From NCBI RefSeq assembly GCF_000981895.1, contig NZ_LATD01000053.1, forward strand, positions 1 through 50,484: a DNA stretch of 50,484 bases, in the 5' to 3' direction. The DNA comes from Streptomyces odonnellii (GTDB taxonomy: Bacteria > Actinomycetota > Actinomycetes > Streptomycetales > Streptomycetaceae). Position 1 is the stretch's first letter; the number at the start of each line of letters is the position of its first letter. The translations under genes and the position numbers were made by a program. The notes under the pieces are model-generated. The model searched no databases, was not told the origin of the DNA, and worked only from the letters and a program-made list of their open reading frames with translations. Shown here piece by piece: positions 42,596 to 50,143 of this stretch.

Positions 42596-44137
42596 ATGGA
42601 CAACAGGCGTCTGTTCCGTGCCACCGCCACCGCGTTGGCCGCAGCCGGTCTACTGATCTTCGGCTGCACTCCGGCCCCGGGCTCGTCGGCCCCGGATTCG
42701 AGTGGCCCGGGTTCTTCGGCGCTGGATTCGACGGCGCTCAAGAAGTTCTACGACCAGAAGCTGAAGTGGCGTTCGTGCGGGGTCCCGGGATTCCAGTGCG
42801 CCACGATGAAAGCCCCGCTCGACTATGCGAAGCCGGACGGCACCGAGATCCAACTGGCCGTTTCCCGCAAGAAGGCCACCGGCCCCGGCAAGCGCCTCGG
42901 CTCCCTCCTGGTCAACCCGGGCGGCCCCGGCGGCTCGGCGATCGGATACCTCCAGGGGTACGCGGGCATCGGCTACCCGGCCCCGGTCCGCGCCCAGTAC
43001 GACATGGCGGCCATCGACCCGCGCGGTGTCGCCCGCAGCGAACCCATCGAGTGCCTCACCGGCCCGGAGATGGACGCGTACACGCAGGTGGACCAGACTC
43101 CCGACGACCAGGCCGAGAGCGGGCTGCTCGCCGCGTCGTTCAAGAAGTTCGCGCAGGGCTGTGAGAAGCGGTCCTCCGGGATCCTGTCGCATGTCTCCAC
43201 GGTCGAGGCCGCCCGTGACATGGACATCTTCCGCGCCGTGCTGGGCGACGAAAAGCTGTCGTACGTGGGCGCCTCGTACGGCACGTTCCTGGGCGCGACC
43301 TACGCCGAACTGTTCCCGCAGCGCGCCGGCCGCCTGGTCCTCGACGGCGCGATGGACCCATCTCTGCCGGCCCGCGACCTGAACCGTGACCAGACGGCCG
43401 GCTTCGAGACCGCCTTCCAGTCCTTCGCCCAGGACTGCGTCCAGCAGCCGGACTGCCCTCTCGGCAGCACCACCGCGGCCGAGGTCTCGGCCCGGATGAA
43501 GGCCTTCTTCCTGACGCTGGACGCCAAACCGGTGCCCACCGGCGAGAGCCGCCCACTGGGCGAGTCCCTCGCCACGACTGGTGTGATCGCCGCGATGTAC
43601 GACGAGTCCGCCTGGCCCCAGCTCCGCGAAGCCCTCGCCTCGGCCATGGAAGGCGACGGTTCCGCTCTCCTGGCACTCGCCGATTCGTACTACGAGCGCG
43701 AAAGCGATGGCTCATACGCCAATCTGATGTACGCCAACTCCGCCGTGAACTGCCTGGACCTCCCGCCCGCCTTCACCACCCCCGAAGAGGTCACCCAGGC
43801 CCTCCCCGCCTTCGAGCAGGCCTCCCCGGTCTTTGGCAAGGGCCTCGCCTGGGCATCCCTGAACTGCGCCTACTGGCCCACCAAGCCCACCGGCACCCCC
43901 CACCGCATCGAGGCGAAGGGCGCGGCCCCGATCGTCGTCGTCGGCACCACCCGCGACCCGGCCACCCCTTACAAATGGGCCCAGTCCCTCGCCACCCAGC
44001 TCTCCTCCGGCACCCTGCTCACCTACGACGGCGACGGCCACACGGCCTACGGCCGCGGCAGCGACTGCATCGACACGGCGATCAACACGTACCTCCTGGA
44101 GGGCACCCCGCCGCCTCCCGCCAAGAAGTGCTCCTGA
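42596..44137 (+). CDS. Secreted alpha/beta-hydrolase peptidase (tripeptidyl aminopeptidase/SlpD-like lipoprotein)
   Basis: 513 residues. A lipoprotein signal ends in the lipobox IFGC (Cys about 24), followed by a Ser/Pro/Gly-rich spacer. The nucleophile elbow is GASYG (Ser about 226), the acid Asp about 453 (GTTRDPATPY) and the His about 482 (DGDGHTAYG). The C-terminal TAP-like region and Cys pairs fit the Streptomyces mycelium-associated proteinases SlpD/SlpE and tripeptidyl aminopeptidases, which remove short peptides from N-termini outside the cell. The leaderless-type start is fixed by TAGGCT at 42584. Confidence 0.88.
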   Translation: MDNRRLFRATATALAAAGLLIFGCTPAPGSSAPDSSGPGSSALDSTALKKFYDQKLKWRSCGVPGFQCATMKAPLDYAKPDGTEIQLAVSRKKATGPGKRLGSLLVNPGGPGGSAIGYLQGYAGIGYPAPVRAQYDMAAIDPRGVARSEPIECLTGPEMDAYTQVDQTPDDQAESGLLAASFKKFAQGCEKRSSGILSHVSTVEAARDMDIFRAVLGDEKLSYVGASYGTFLGATYAELFPQRAGRLVLDGAMDPSLPARDLNRDQTAGFETAFQSFAQDCVQQPDCPLGSTTAAEVSARMKAFFLTLDAKPVPTGESRPLGESLATTGVIAAMYDESAWPQLREALASAMEGDGSALLALADSYYERESDGSYANLMYANSAVNCLDLPPAFTTPEEVTQALPAFEQASPVFGKGLAWASLNCAYWPTKPTGTPHRIEAKGAAPIVVVGTTRDPATPYKWAQSLATQLSSGTLLTYDGDGHTAYGRGSDCIDTAINTYLLEGTPPPPAKKCS

Positions 44138-44160
44138 CCTGCACAAAGACCCCCACCCCA

Positions 44161-44179
44161 GGGGTGTACGGAGCACCCC
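44161..44179 (+). terminator. Hairpin between the peptidase gene and tRNA-Thr
   Basis: GGGGTG (44161-44166) pairs with CACCCC (44174-44179). The same GGGGTG can also pair with CACCCC at 44154-44159, so two alternative hairpins exist. Confidence 0.5.
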
Positions 44180-44195
44180 CGGAAACTGTGTAGAC

Positions 44196-44223
44196 TTGGC
44201 GGCGCCGCAGACCACACTATGGT
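44196..44223 (+). promoter_or_regulatory. tRNA-Thr promoter
   Basis: TTGGCG (44196-44201), 16-bp spacer, TATGGT (44218-44223). The -10 element ends 11 bp before the mature tRNA. Confidence 0.5.
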
Positions 44224-44234
44224 CCACACGGCCT

Positions 44235-44308
44235 GCCGCCTTAGCTCAGTTGGCCAGAGCAACGCACTCGTAATGCGTAGGTCTCGGGTTCGAATCCCGA
44301 AGGCGGCT
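44235..44308 (+). tRNA. tRNA-Thr (anticodon CGU)
   Basis: A 74-nt cloverleaf. The acceptor stem GCCGCCT pairs with AGGCGGC, the D arm begins GCTCAGTTGG, the anticodon stem ACGCA/TGCGT encloses CTCGTAA (anticodon CGT), and the T arm is TCGGGTTCGAATCCCGA. Discriminator base T, no encoded CCA. The gene is complete and has its own terminator, although an element is integrated just downstream; the 3' half is the likely att core. Confidence 0.97.
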
Positions 44309-44312
44309 CAGA

Positions 44313-44349
44313 AAAACCCCAGGTCACATAGCCCGTGACCTGGGGTTTT
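44313..44349. terminator. Terminator after tRNA-Thr
   Basis: AAAACCCCAGGTCAC pairs with GTGACCTGGGGTTTT (stem 15 bp) and ends in a T run. It can also stop the integrase transcript arriving from the other side. Confidence 0.9.
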
Positions 44350-44400
44350 CTGTTGCTCGGGGCATGGCGCGGCACACGGCTGGGGTGCTGTGGGATGGCT

Positions 44401-44422
44401 TGCGTGAGCGGTGCGTGAGCGG
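44401..44422. repeat. Two tandem 11-bp repeats between att and int
   Basis: TGCGTGAGCGG occurs twice in direct succession in the 86-bp stretch between the tRNA terminator and the integrase stop codon. Position and form suit arm-type binding sites of a tyrosine recombinase; this is inference. Confidence 0.5.
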
Positions 44423-44435
44423 AGGGGGATCGGCC

Positions 44436-46049
44436 CTACTTCTTGGGCCTCTTCCGCCGGTCCTTCTTCGTGCCCTTGGCCTCGGCCTTCTTGGCTCGCT
44501 TGGCCTTCTTCCGGGCTTTCTCCGCCTTGCGTGTGGCCTTTTCGGCTTCCACCTTGCGCTGGAGCGGAACCAGCTTGGCGGTGGCCTCGGCGGCGTTCTT
44601 ACCGACCTGAGGCAAGACGCTCTGGTAAATGTCCCGCGTGATGCGGGTGTCGCTGTGCCCGAGCGTGTCCGACACGATCTTGATGTCGATGTCGGCGGCG
44701 AGCATGAGGGTGGCAGCGCCGTGGCGCAGGTCGTGCAGCCGGATCGGCGGGAGGCCGGAGGCGGCGACGAGCCGCTCGAAGAGGTCGGTGACCTTGCCGG
44801 GGTGGAGCCAGGAGCCGTCTTCCTGGGTGAAGACATGGCCGGTCTCGACCCAGGCCGAGCCCCACTCCGTGCGGTCGGTGTCCTGCTGTTCGCGGTGCCG
44901 CTTCAGGACGTTGACGGTGTCGTCGTCGAGCGCGACGACGCGGTAGCCGCTGTCGGTCTTGGGATCGGATGCCTCGATCTCCCAGCCGTCCTGCACGAGT
45001 TGGGAGGAAACCGTGAGGGAGTGAGTGTCGAGGTTCGTCTCCGACCACGGCTGCCCGCACGCCTCTCCGCGGCGCAAACCCCGGAAGGCGATCAGGTGCC
45101 ACATCGCGTACAGCCGGTCCTCGGCGACGAAGTCGAGGAAGGCACCGGTCTGTGCGGGCGTCCAGACCATCACCGGCGACGGCTTCTCGCCCGTCTGCTC
45201 CCACTTGGCGACCCGCTCGTCCGTCCACACCAGCGCCTTCGGCTTGCGCACGGGGTCGATCTCGACGTGAGCGGCCGGGTTGAACGTGATGACCTGCTGC
45301 CCGATCGCGTCGTTCAGGGCCGCGCGGAGGGTGGCCTTGACGTGCAGGCGTGTGGCGGGACCGGTGATGCGGCGGAAGGGCGGCATCTCGTCGATCGCGG
45401 CCTTCATCGCCTTGCGGCGGGCACGGTTCTCCGTGCCCTTCCACGGCACGGTCGCCAACTCGTCGATCGCGGCTCGCCGTTGGGCGTTGTCCTCCAGGAT
45501 CTGGGCGTTGGCGTCGCGGATGGCGGTGAACATGTCGCTGAGGTGGCTGACGCGCAGCCGGTCGAGGCGCCGGTTCCCGATGTGCGGCTTCAAGTGCACG
45601 CGGATATCGGTCTCGTAGCGGTTCAGGCCGGACTTGCGTATGCGCTTGCCCGCCAGCCAGCGGTCGAGCCACGCGGCGACGGTCAGGCTGCCGATGAGGT
45701 CCTGGCCGGCGTTGAGGCGTCGCCTCGTCTCCTCGACGTCGGGCAGGGGAGCCTTCTCGCTGCTGACTTCCGCCAGCATGGCGGCGATCAGTTCCGTGCC
45801 CTCGGGGTCGTCGGACTCGGCCAGGCCCAGAAGAGCGCGGACGTGGTCGAGGTCGGCCTGGGCGGCCTTGCGGCTGTCGTAGCCGCCACGGGCGAAGGAC
45901 CTGCGGCTGCCGTCCTCACGCGGCGGCAGCTCCTGGCGTATGGAGTAGGTGCAGTGGTTCCTGCTGTTGCGCTTGGGGCAGGACGTGCCGAGTTCCTTGC
46001 CGGTCTTCGGGTCGCGGCAGGAACAGCGGCGGTAGGTGGAGCCCTTCAA
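44436..46049 (-). CDS. int: Tyrosine-type site-specific integrase
   Basis: 537 residues, starting at TTG 46047-46049, which overlaps the TGA of the upstream regulator gene (translational coupling). The N-terminus has a Cys/His cluster (CSCRDPKTGKELGTSCPKRN..HC) typical of Streptomyces element integrases. Catalytic residues: Arg in FRGLRRGEA (about 323), HDLRH (about 434), GHSDTR (about 462) and nucleophile Tyr in RDIYQS (about 473). The last 60 residues are a Lys/Ala/Glu-rich tail (KARKKAKRAKKAEAKG). It recombines attP with attB in the neighbouring tRNA-Thr gene. Confidence 0.94.
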   Translation of the reverse strand: MKGSTYRRCSCRDPKTGKELGTSCPKRNSRNHCTYSIRQELPPREDGSRRSFARGGYDSRKAAQADLDHVRALLGLAESDDPEGTELIAAMLAEVSSEKAPLPDVEETRRRLNAGQDLIGSLTVAAWLDRWLAGKRIRKSGLNRYETDIRVHLKPHIGNRRLDRLRVSHLSDMFTAIRDANAQILEDNAQRRAAIDELATVPWKGTENRARRKAMKAAIDEMPPFRRITGPATRLHVKATLRAALNDAIGQQVITFNPAAHVEIDPVRKPKALVWTDERVAKWEQTGEKPSPVMVWTPAQTGAFLDFVAEDRLYAMWHLIAFRGLRRGEACGQPWSETNLDTHSLTVSSQLVQDGWEIEASDPKTDSGYRVVALDDDTVNVLKRHREQQDTDRTEWGSAWVETGHVFTQEDGSWLHPGKVTDLFERLVAASGLPPIRLHDLRHGAATLMLAADIDIKIVSDTLGHSDTRITRDIYQSVLPQVGKNAAEATAKLVPLQRKVEAEKATRKAEKARKKAKRAKKAEAKGTKKDRRKRPKK

Positions 46050-46741
46050 AGATCATTCTCCTCAGTGGAGTTGGCGTCGCTGCCTGGTTCGGGTGGGTCG
46101 ACGTCGGCGAGTTCGGGTGGCAGGTAGGGGAGGAGGCCGCGGTCGCGGCGGATGAAGGAGCGGGCTACGCGGAGGCGTTGCTTAGCCATGTCGATGCGCT
46201 CCAGGCAGGCGGCCTGGTCGCGCAGGGCCTCCGCCCGTCCTGTGGCACTGGTGGCCCGCTTGACGGCGTACTGCGCGTAGCTCTCGCTGGCCATCGCGGA
46301 GCGCGCCTCGCCGAGGGCCTCGATGTGCTCGCGCTGATAGCGGAGCATGTCGCGGTCGGCCAGGGAGCCGCTGTCCTGAGCGGTGAACCAGCACATGGCC
46401 TCCCACGGAGCAATGCGGTGCTCGTACGGGAGCCGCTGGACCTCGGCGATGTAACCGATTGGGTAGATGAGGCAGATCGGGTTCGTGTGCAGTGCCTTGG
46501 CCAGGACCATGACGTCGACCAGGGGCAGGTTGGCGCGGCGGCCGGATTCCATATTGGCGATGACGTTGCGGGGGATCGGGTGGCCAAGCTCCTCGCACTG
46601 GTCGGCGAGGTCCTGGGCGCTCATGCGCAACTCCTTCCTTCGGCGTCGGACCTCAGCGGCCACGGTGGCCATGACGTGGTCGGCCCACTCAGGGACGTCG
46701 TCCTCGTCGTCGTATCCAGCATCGAGAATGTGTTGTGTCAT
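46046..46741 (-). CDS. XRE-type HTH regulator of the element
   Basis: 231 residues. Residues about 30-90 are a helix-turn-helix domain (RRKELRMSAQDLADQCEELGHPIPRNVIANMESGRR). The rest is a helical, unrecognised C-terminal region. The stop overlaps the TTG of int, so regulator and integrase form one transcription unit. A dyad covering its own start codon (46734-46750) suggests autoregulation. It diverges from the excisionase-like gene, like a repressor controlling the switch between integrated and excised states; the exact role is inferred. Confidence 0.8.
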   Translation of the reverse strand: MTQHILDAGYDDEDDVPEWADHVMATVAAEVRRRRKELRMSAQDLADQCEELGHPIPRNVIANMESGRRANLPLVDVMVLAKALHTNPICLIYPIGYIAEVQRLPYEHRIAPWEAMCWFTAQDSGSLADRDMLRYQREHIEALGEARSAMASESYAQYAVKRATSATGRAEALRDQAACLERIDMAKQRLRVARSFIRRDRGLLPYLPPELADVDPPEPGSDANSTEENDL

Positions 46742-46750
46742 GAGGACACA
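46734..46750. promoter_or_regulatory. Operator-like dyad over the regulator start codon
   Basis: TGTGTC-ATGAG-GACACA, perfect 6-bp arms. The regulator's ATG lies at the border of the left arm. It is the only dyad in the short divergent region between regulator and excisionase-like gene. Confidence 0.55.
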
Positions 46751-46820
46751 TTAGCTTCGCCATCCTGGATTTAGTGGCCTGGAGCCGGGCGTGATCGTCA
46801 CGTTCGCCGAGGGCTCAGTC

Positions 46821-47066
46821 ATGGATGGAGCACGTGTGCGTGAGAGCGAACCCGCCGGCCGGGCGAGGGGCATGAGTCGCGAGGAGCTGTTGGAGCTTCC
46901 TGCTGCTGTTGACCTGGAGACCGGCAATCGGGCGTTGGGGCTCGGACGGAGCAAGGGGTACGAGCTGGCGAAGCGCGGCCAGTACCCGTGCAGGGTGCTG
47001 CGGCTGGGCAACGCCTACCGGGTGGTGACCGCGGACCTGTTGGCCCTGCTGGGGCTGGCTGCATGA
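46821..47066 (+). CDS. Excisionase-like small HTH protein
   Basis: About 81 residues. A winged-helix/AlpA-Xis-like core is visible (VDLETGNRALGLGRSKGYELAKRGQYPCRVLRLGNAYRVVTADLLALLGL). Element-encoded proteins of this kind act as recombination directionality factors or activators. Starts are uncertain: ATG 46821 has CGAGGG at suitable distance, GTG 46791 would add ten residues, and ATG 46872 would leave just the HTH core. It diverges from the regulator-int pair. Confidence 0.75.
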   Translation: MDGARVRESEPAGRARGMSREELLELPAAVDLETGNRALGLGRSKGYELAKRGQYPCRVLRLGNAYRVVTADLLALLGLAA

Positions 47067-47116
47067 GGAGACGCGTACGTAGCAGACGCTTCTGCGCTGA
47101 GCTGACACAGAAACGC

Positions 47117-47145
47117 TGGACTGTGGCGGGGCGTGGACGTACTGT
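47117..47145 (+). promoter_or_regulatory. Promoter of the DUF3631 gene
   Basis: TGGACT (47117-47122), 17-bp spacer, TACTGT (47140-47145). The predicted leader to GTG 47297 is about 145 nt long. Confidence 0.5.
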
Positions 47146-47181
47146 CCGTGTTCCCTCGCGGTACCCGAACGCTCGCGAGAA

Positions 47182-47211
47182 GGGGGAGAGCCCCCGGCGG
47201 TGCAACGCCGG
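47182..47211 (+). other. Two adjacent hairpins in the DUF3631 leader
   Basis: GGGGG-AGAG-CCCCC (47182-47195) overlaps by two bases with CCGGCG-GTGCAA-CGCCGG (47194-47211). The two stems share CC, so they are partly exclusive; this may be a leader switch or a replication/transfer structure. Nothing else is seen in 47067-47296. Confidence 0.45.
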
Positions 47212-47296
47212 AGGCCCGATGACGCCCCACCAGTCCCATGTGAACCGACCCGGCGGCCAGGGCGTGCGAGCCCGCAACCGCCAGAGGAGCCGCCGA

Positions 47297-48610
47297 GTGC
47301 AACCCGAGAACCCCGAGTCCTATTCCGCCCCCGCCCAGGCGATTTGGCCCGCAGCGGCCATCCCCGGCCAGCCCGGCGCCCACCTGCGCGCCGCACAGGC
47401 TGACAGTGCCGATCCGGGTCTGAGCGGCGATGTGGACGCCCGCAGCGCCGACGAGGCGGAGGCGCCGCGCGGGTTGGAGGAGATACCCGATGCGGAGCCA
47501 ACGCACGGCTCCCAGCTGCTGGGCGAACTGCGCGCGCAGCTCGCCCAGTTCGTGATCCCACCCTCACAGGAGGCTCTGGACGCGATCACCTTGTGGGTGA
47601 TGGCGACGCACCTGCAGTCCGCTTGGCAGCACGCCCCGCGCCTGGCGGTGGTGGGACCGGCGAAGCGGTGCGGCAAGTCGCGGCTGCTGGACGTGCTGAC
47701 CGAGACGGTCCACGATCCGATGCTGACCATCAACACCACACCCGCGGCGATCTTCCGCTCGATAACCGAGGAGCAGCCGCCCACTCTGCTGGTGGACGAG
47801 GCGGACACCATCTTCGGTACGCCGAAGATGGCGGAGAAGAACGAGGAGATGCGCGGCCTGCTCAACGCCGGTCACCAGCGCAACCGCTACGTGACCCGGG
47901 TGGTCGGCAACGACCACACCCCACACCGGTTCGCCACCTTCGCCATGGCGGCGATCGCGGGAATCGGTGACCTGCCCGACACGATCATGGACCGGGCGGT
48001 GGTGATCCGGATGCGGCGCCGGGCCGAGGGCGAGAAGGTCAAGCCCTTCCGCTCCCGCCGCGACATCCCGGCCCTGCACGATCTGCGCGACCGCATCGCC
48101 GCGTGGGCCTGGCCCCTGCTGGACGAGGCCGCGAACTTGGAGCCGGACATGCCGGTCGAGGACCGTGCTGCGGACACCTGGGAGCCCCTGGTCATCGTCG
48201 CCGACCTGGTAGGTGGGCACTGGCCCCGGTTGGCGCGGGTCGCGTGTGCGCGGATGGTCGCCGCAGAGGCGGCGGCCGAGGAGGATCACCCGAGTGGTGC
48301 GCGGATCCTCGCCGACATTCGTCGGGTCTTTGTCGCCCAGCGCGAGGTGGACAGTCTGTCCACCGAGGAACTCCTCCACCACCTGCGCCAGGACCCCGAA
48401 AGCCCGTGGGCCGAGTGGGGACGCAGCGGGCTGACCGCCCGTGAGCTGGGCAGGATGTTGCGAGAGTTCGGCATTACATCCGGCAACGTCCGCATGGCCG
48501 ACCGGACCCAGCGCAAGGGCTACATGCGCAACAAGTTCCTCGACGCCTGGCGCCGGTACTGCCCCACCGTCCACCCCGTCGACGCCGACCCCGCTCCCGG
48601 CGAGGGCTGA
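47297..48610 (+). CDS. DUF3631-domain P-loop ATPase of the element
   Basis: 437 residues from GTG 47297, with AGAGGAG upstream; the open frame begins earlier at 46988 but overlaps the xis-like gene and lacks a site. Residues 1 to about 80 are disordered. The ATPase core has VVGPAKRCGKSRLL as P-loop and TLLVDEADTIF as Walker B. The C-terminal part matches DUF3631 (TAWEPL-type segment DTWEPLVIVADLVGGHWP, then SLSTEELLHHL). DUF3631 proteins of actinobacterial elements are linked with primase-polymerase replication modules. No primase domain is present here. Role in replication is inferred. Confidence 0.8.
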   Translation: MQPENPESYSAPAQAIWPAAAIPGQPGAHLRAAQADSADPGLSGDVDARSADEAEAPRGLEEIPDAEPTHGSQLLGELRAQLAQFVIPPSQEALDAITLWVMATHLQSAWQHAPRLAVVGPAKRCGKSRLLDVLTETVHDPMLTINTTPAAIFRSITEEQPPTLLVDEADTIFGTPKMAEKNEEMRGLLNAGHQRNRYVTRVVGNDHTPHRFATFAMAAIAGIGDLPDTIMDRAVVIRMRRRAEGEKVKPFRSRRDIPALHDLRDRIAAWAWPLLDEAANLEPDMPVEDRAADTWEPLVIVADLVGGHWPRLARVACARMVAAEAAAEEDHPSGARILADIRRVFVAQREVDSLSTEELLHHLRQDPESPWAEWGRSGLTARELGRMLREFGITSGNVRMADRTQRKGYMRNKFLDAWRRYCPTVHPVDADPAPGEG

Positions 48611-48623
48611 CCCCGCCGCCCCT

Positions 48624-48997
48624 GGTTGCCGTCCGTGCCGTCCCTGCCGTGATCTCGCAGGTCACACGGCCTACAGACAAGACGGCAACCGGGTCCGAGA
48701 CGGCAACGCGATCATGACCAGCGTGTTGCCCGCTCGAGACGCTGTCCCGATCCGTCTTGCGACGTCCTAGGCGTCCTTGCCGTATCAGCTCAGGTCACAG
48801 CCCTGCTCGCCGAGACGGAAGACGCAACGCCACCGTCTCGACTCGGGCGCAGCCACCCCGAGACGGGCTCAGGCCCAGCGAACCGCCTGAGCCCCCTCGC
48901 GACCGGGCCGAAGACGCCGACAGCACCCGCCAAGACGGAAGACCGAGGCCGCTGCCGTACCCGCCCCGACCTGCGCTTGCAACGGCCAAGACGGCAA
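48624..48997. repeat. Iteron-like AGACGGnAA repeat region
   Basis: AGACGGCAA or AGACGGAA occurs in direct orientation at about 48680, 48698, 48813, 48933 and 48989. The inverted form TTGCCGT occurs at 48627-48633 and 48778. The first inverted copy makes a 10-bp perfect arm (GGTTGCCGTC) with GACGGCAACC at 48681-48690. The whole 48611-49030 stretch has no convincing gene. Candidate replication origin, partition or regulatory site. Confidence 0.5.
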
Positions 48998-49107
48998 AGA
49001 CGCACCACACCGAAACCACAGGAGTACCCCGCTTGAGGACCCTCCCCGTCTCTGATCCACCGCACCACCAGCCGCCGAGTGACCGGCCCGGCAAGGGGCG
49101 GCCGACG

Positions 49108-49971
49108 ATGACGAAGCATGATGCCGAGCGGTACGTGCTCATCATGGCTGGCCTGGTCATCGTCGCCCTGACCGGCGGAGCGTTCTGGCTCTCCTACGCG
49201 CACCTGGCCGACGTCGCCGGCCAGCACGGGCTGGGAGCGTCACCGATCCGCCGCTGGGCGTGGCCAGCAACCCTGGATGCGTTCATCGTCGCGGGTGAGC
49301 TGCTCATGCTCCGCGCGGGCCTGCGCCGCGTCACCGACCGATGGGCCATCGTCGTGACCGCCATCGGTTCGGTTGGCTCCATCGCGCTGAACGTCGCCGG
49401 GGTTAGCGGCACGGGCAACGCCAGCACCGTCCCGTTCCTTGACTATGTGGTCGCCGCGGTTCCTCCGGCCGCCGCGATGGTCGCCTTCGGCGTGCTGATG
49501 CGGCAGATCCACCAGCTCATCGAGCGGCCTGTCGACCACTCGGTCCCACGCTCCAAGCAGGTGCCGGAACCATCGGCCACCACATCCGTCCAGACCACCG
49601 AGCCGTCGACCACGGCAGTCGGCCAGCCTGCGGAGGCTCCGGTCGAGCTCGTCCGGCCCGCCGAGCTACTGGTTGAGCCCGGTCAGGCCACTGAGCGACC
49701 GGCCGCCGTATCCGTCCAGTCGCCGGATTCGTCCTCCGGCGCTGCAGAGGGCAAGCCGCGCGGTGGCCGTCCACCCGGCGCCCCGCTTGAGGCACTCGTG
49801 GAGATCGGCCGGGCAGCTGCCGCTGAGCAGGACAAGCTCACCCGGGCCGTCGTCCGAACGGCAGTTGAGGACAAGGGGCTGACGATCGGCAGTAAGCGGC
49901 TGACCGAGGTGATGGACATCCTCCGGGCCGAGCGTGAAGCCTCCGCCGAGACCGATCCGGCCAGCGGCTGA
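49108..49971 (+). CDS. DUF2637 membrane protein of the element
   Basis: 287 residues from ATG 49108, with AAGGGG upstream. TTG 49033, preceded by CAGGAG, would add 25 residues and is also possible. Four membrane helices lie in residues about 8-140 (YVLIMAGLVIVALTGGAFWLSY ... WAIVVTAIGSVGSIALNVAG ... VVAAVPPAAAMVAFGVLM), the DUF2637 pattern common in conjugative elements of Streptomyces, where it accompanies Spd-type spread proteins. Then comes a Pro/Glu/Thr-rich segment and a C-terminal helical part (PLEALVEIGRAAAAEQDKLTRAVVRTAVEDKGLTIGSKRLTEVMDIL) resembling a small DNA-binding module. Confidence 0.78.
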   Translation: MTKHDAERYVLIMAGLVIVALTGGAFWLSYAHLADVAGQHGLGASPIRRWAWPATLDAFIVAGELLMLRAGLRRVTDRWAIVVTAIGSVGSIALNVAGVSGTGNASTVPFLDYVVAAVPPAAAMVAFGVLMRQIHQLIERPVDHSVPRSKQVPEPSATTSVQTTEPSTTAVGQPAEAPVELVRPAELLVEPGQATERPAAVSVQSPDSSSGAAEGKPRGGRPPGAPLEALVEIGRAAAAEQDKLTRAVVRTAVEDKGLTIGSKRLTEVMDILRAEREASAETDPASG

Positions 49972-49982
49972 CCGGAACCCCT

Positions 49983-50016
49983 GCCGGGTGACCGGAACCC
50001 TTTCCGATCACCCGGC
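49983..50016 (+). terminator. Terminator after the DUF2637 gene
   Basis: GCCGGGTGACCGGAA pairs with TTCCGATCACCCGGC with one mismatch and a 4-nt loop. Confidence 0.65.
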
Positions 50017-50143
50017 CTGCCAGTCACCGCCCCAGACATCTCGTGATCGTCCACACCTGTGGATGAGGCGGTGAGTGTCCGAACTCCATCTGACTTTCCT
50101 GTTGACCCGCAGGCACTCCCCGCCCCTCTCCGGAGAACCGCCC

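Noticed and set aside
48757..49032. N-terminal extension of the DUF2637 gene
   Set aside because: Arg/Pro/Thr-rich low complexity produced by the AGACGG repeats. No ribosome binding site at the distal start, whereas two better starts exist downstream.
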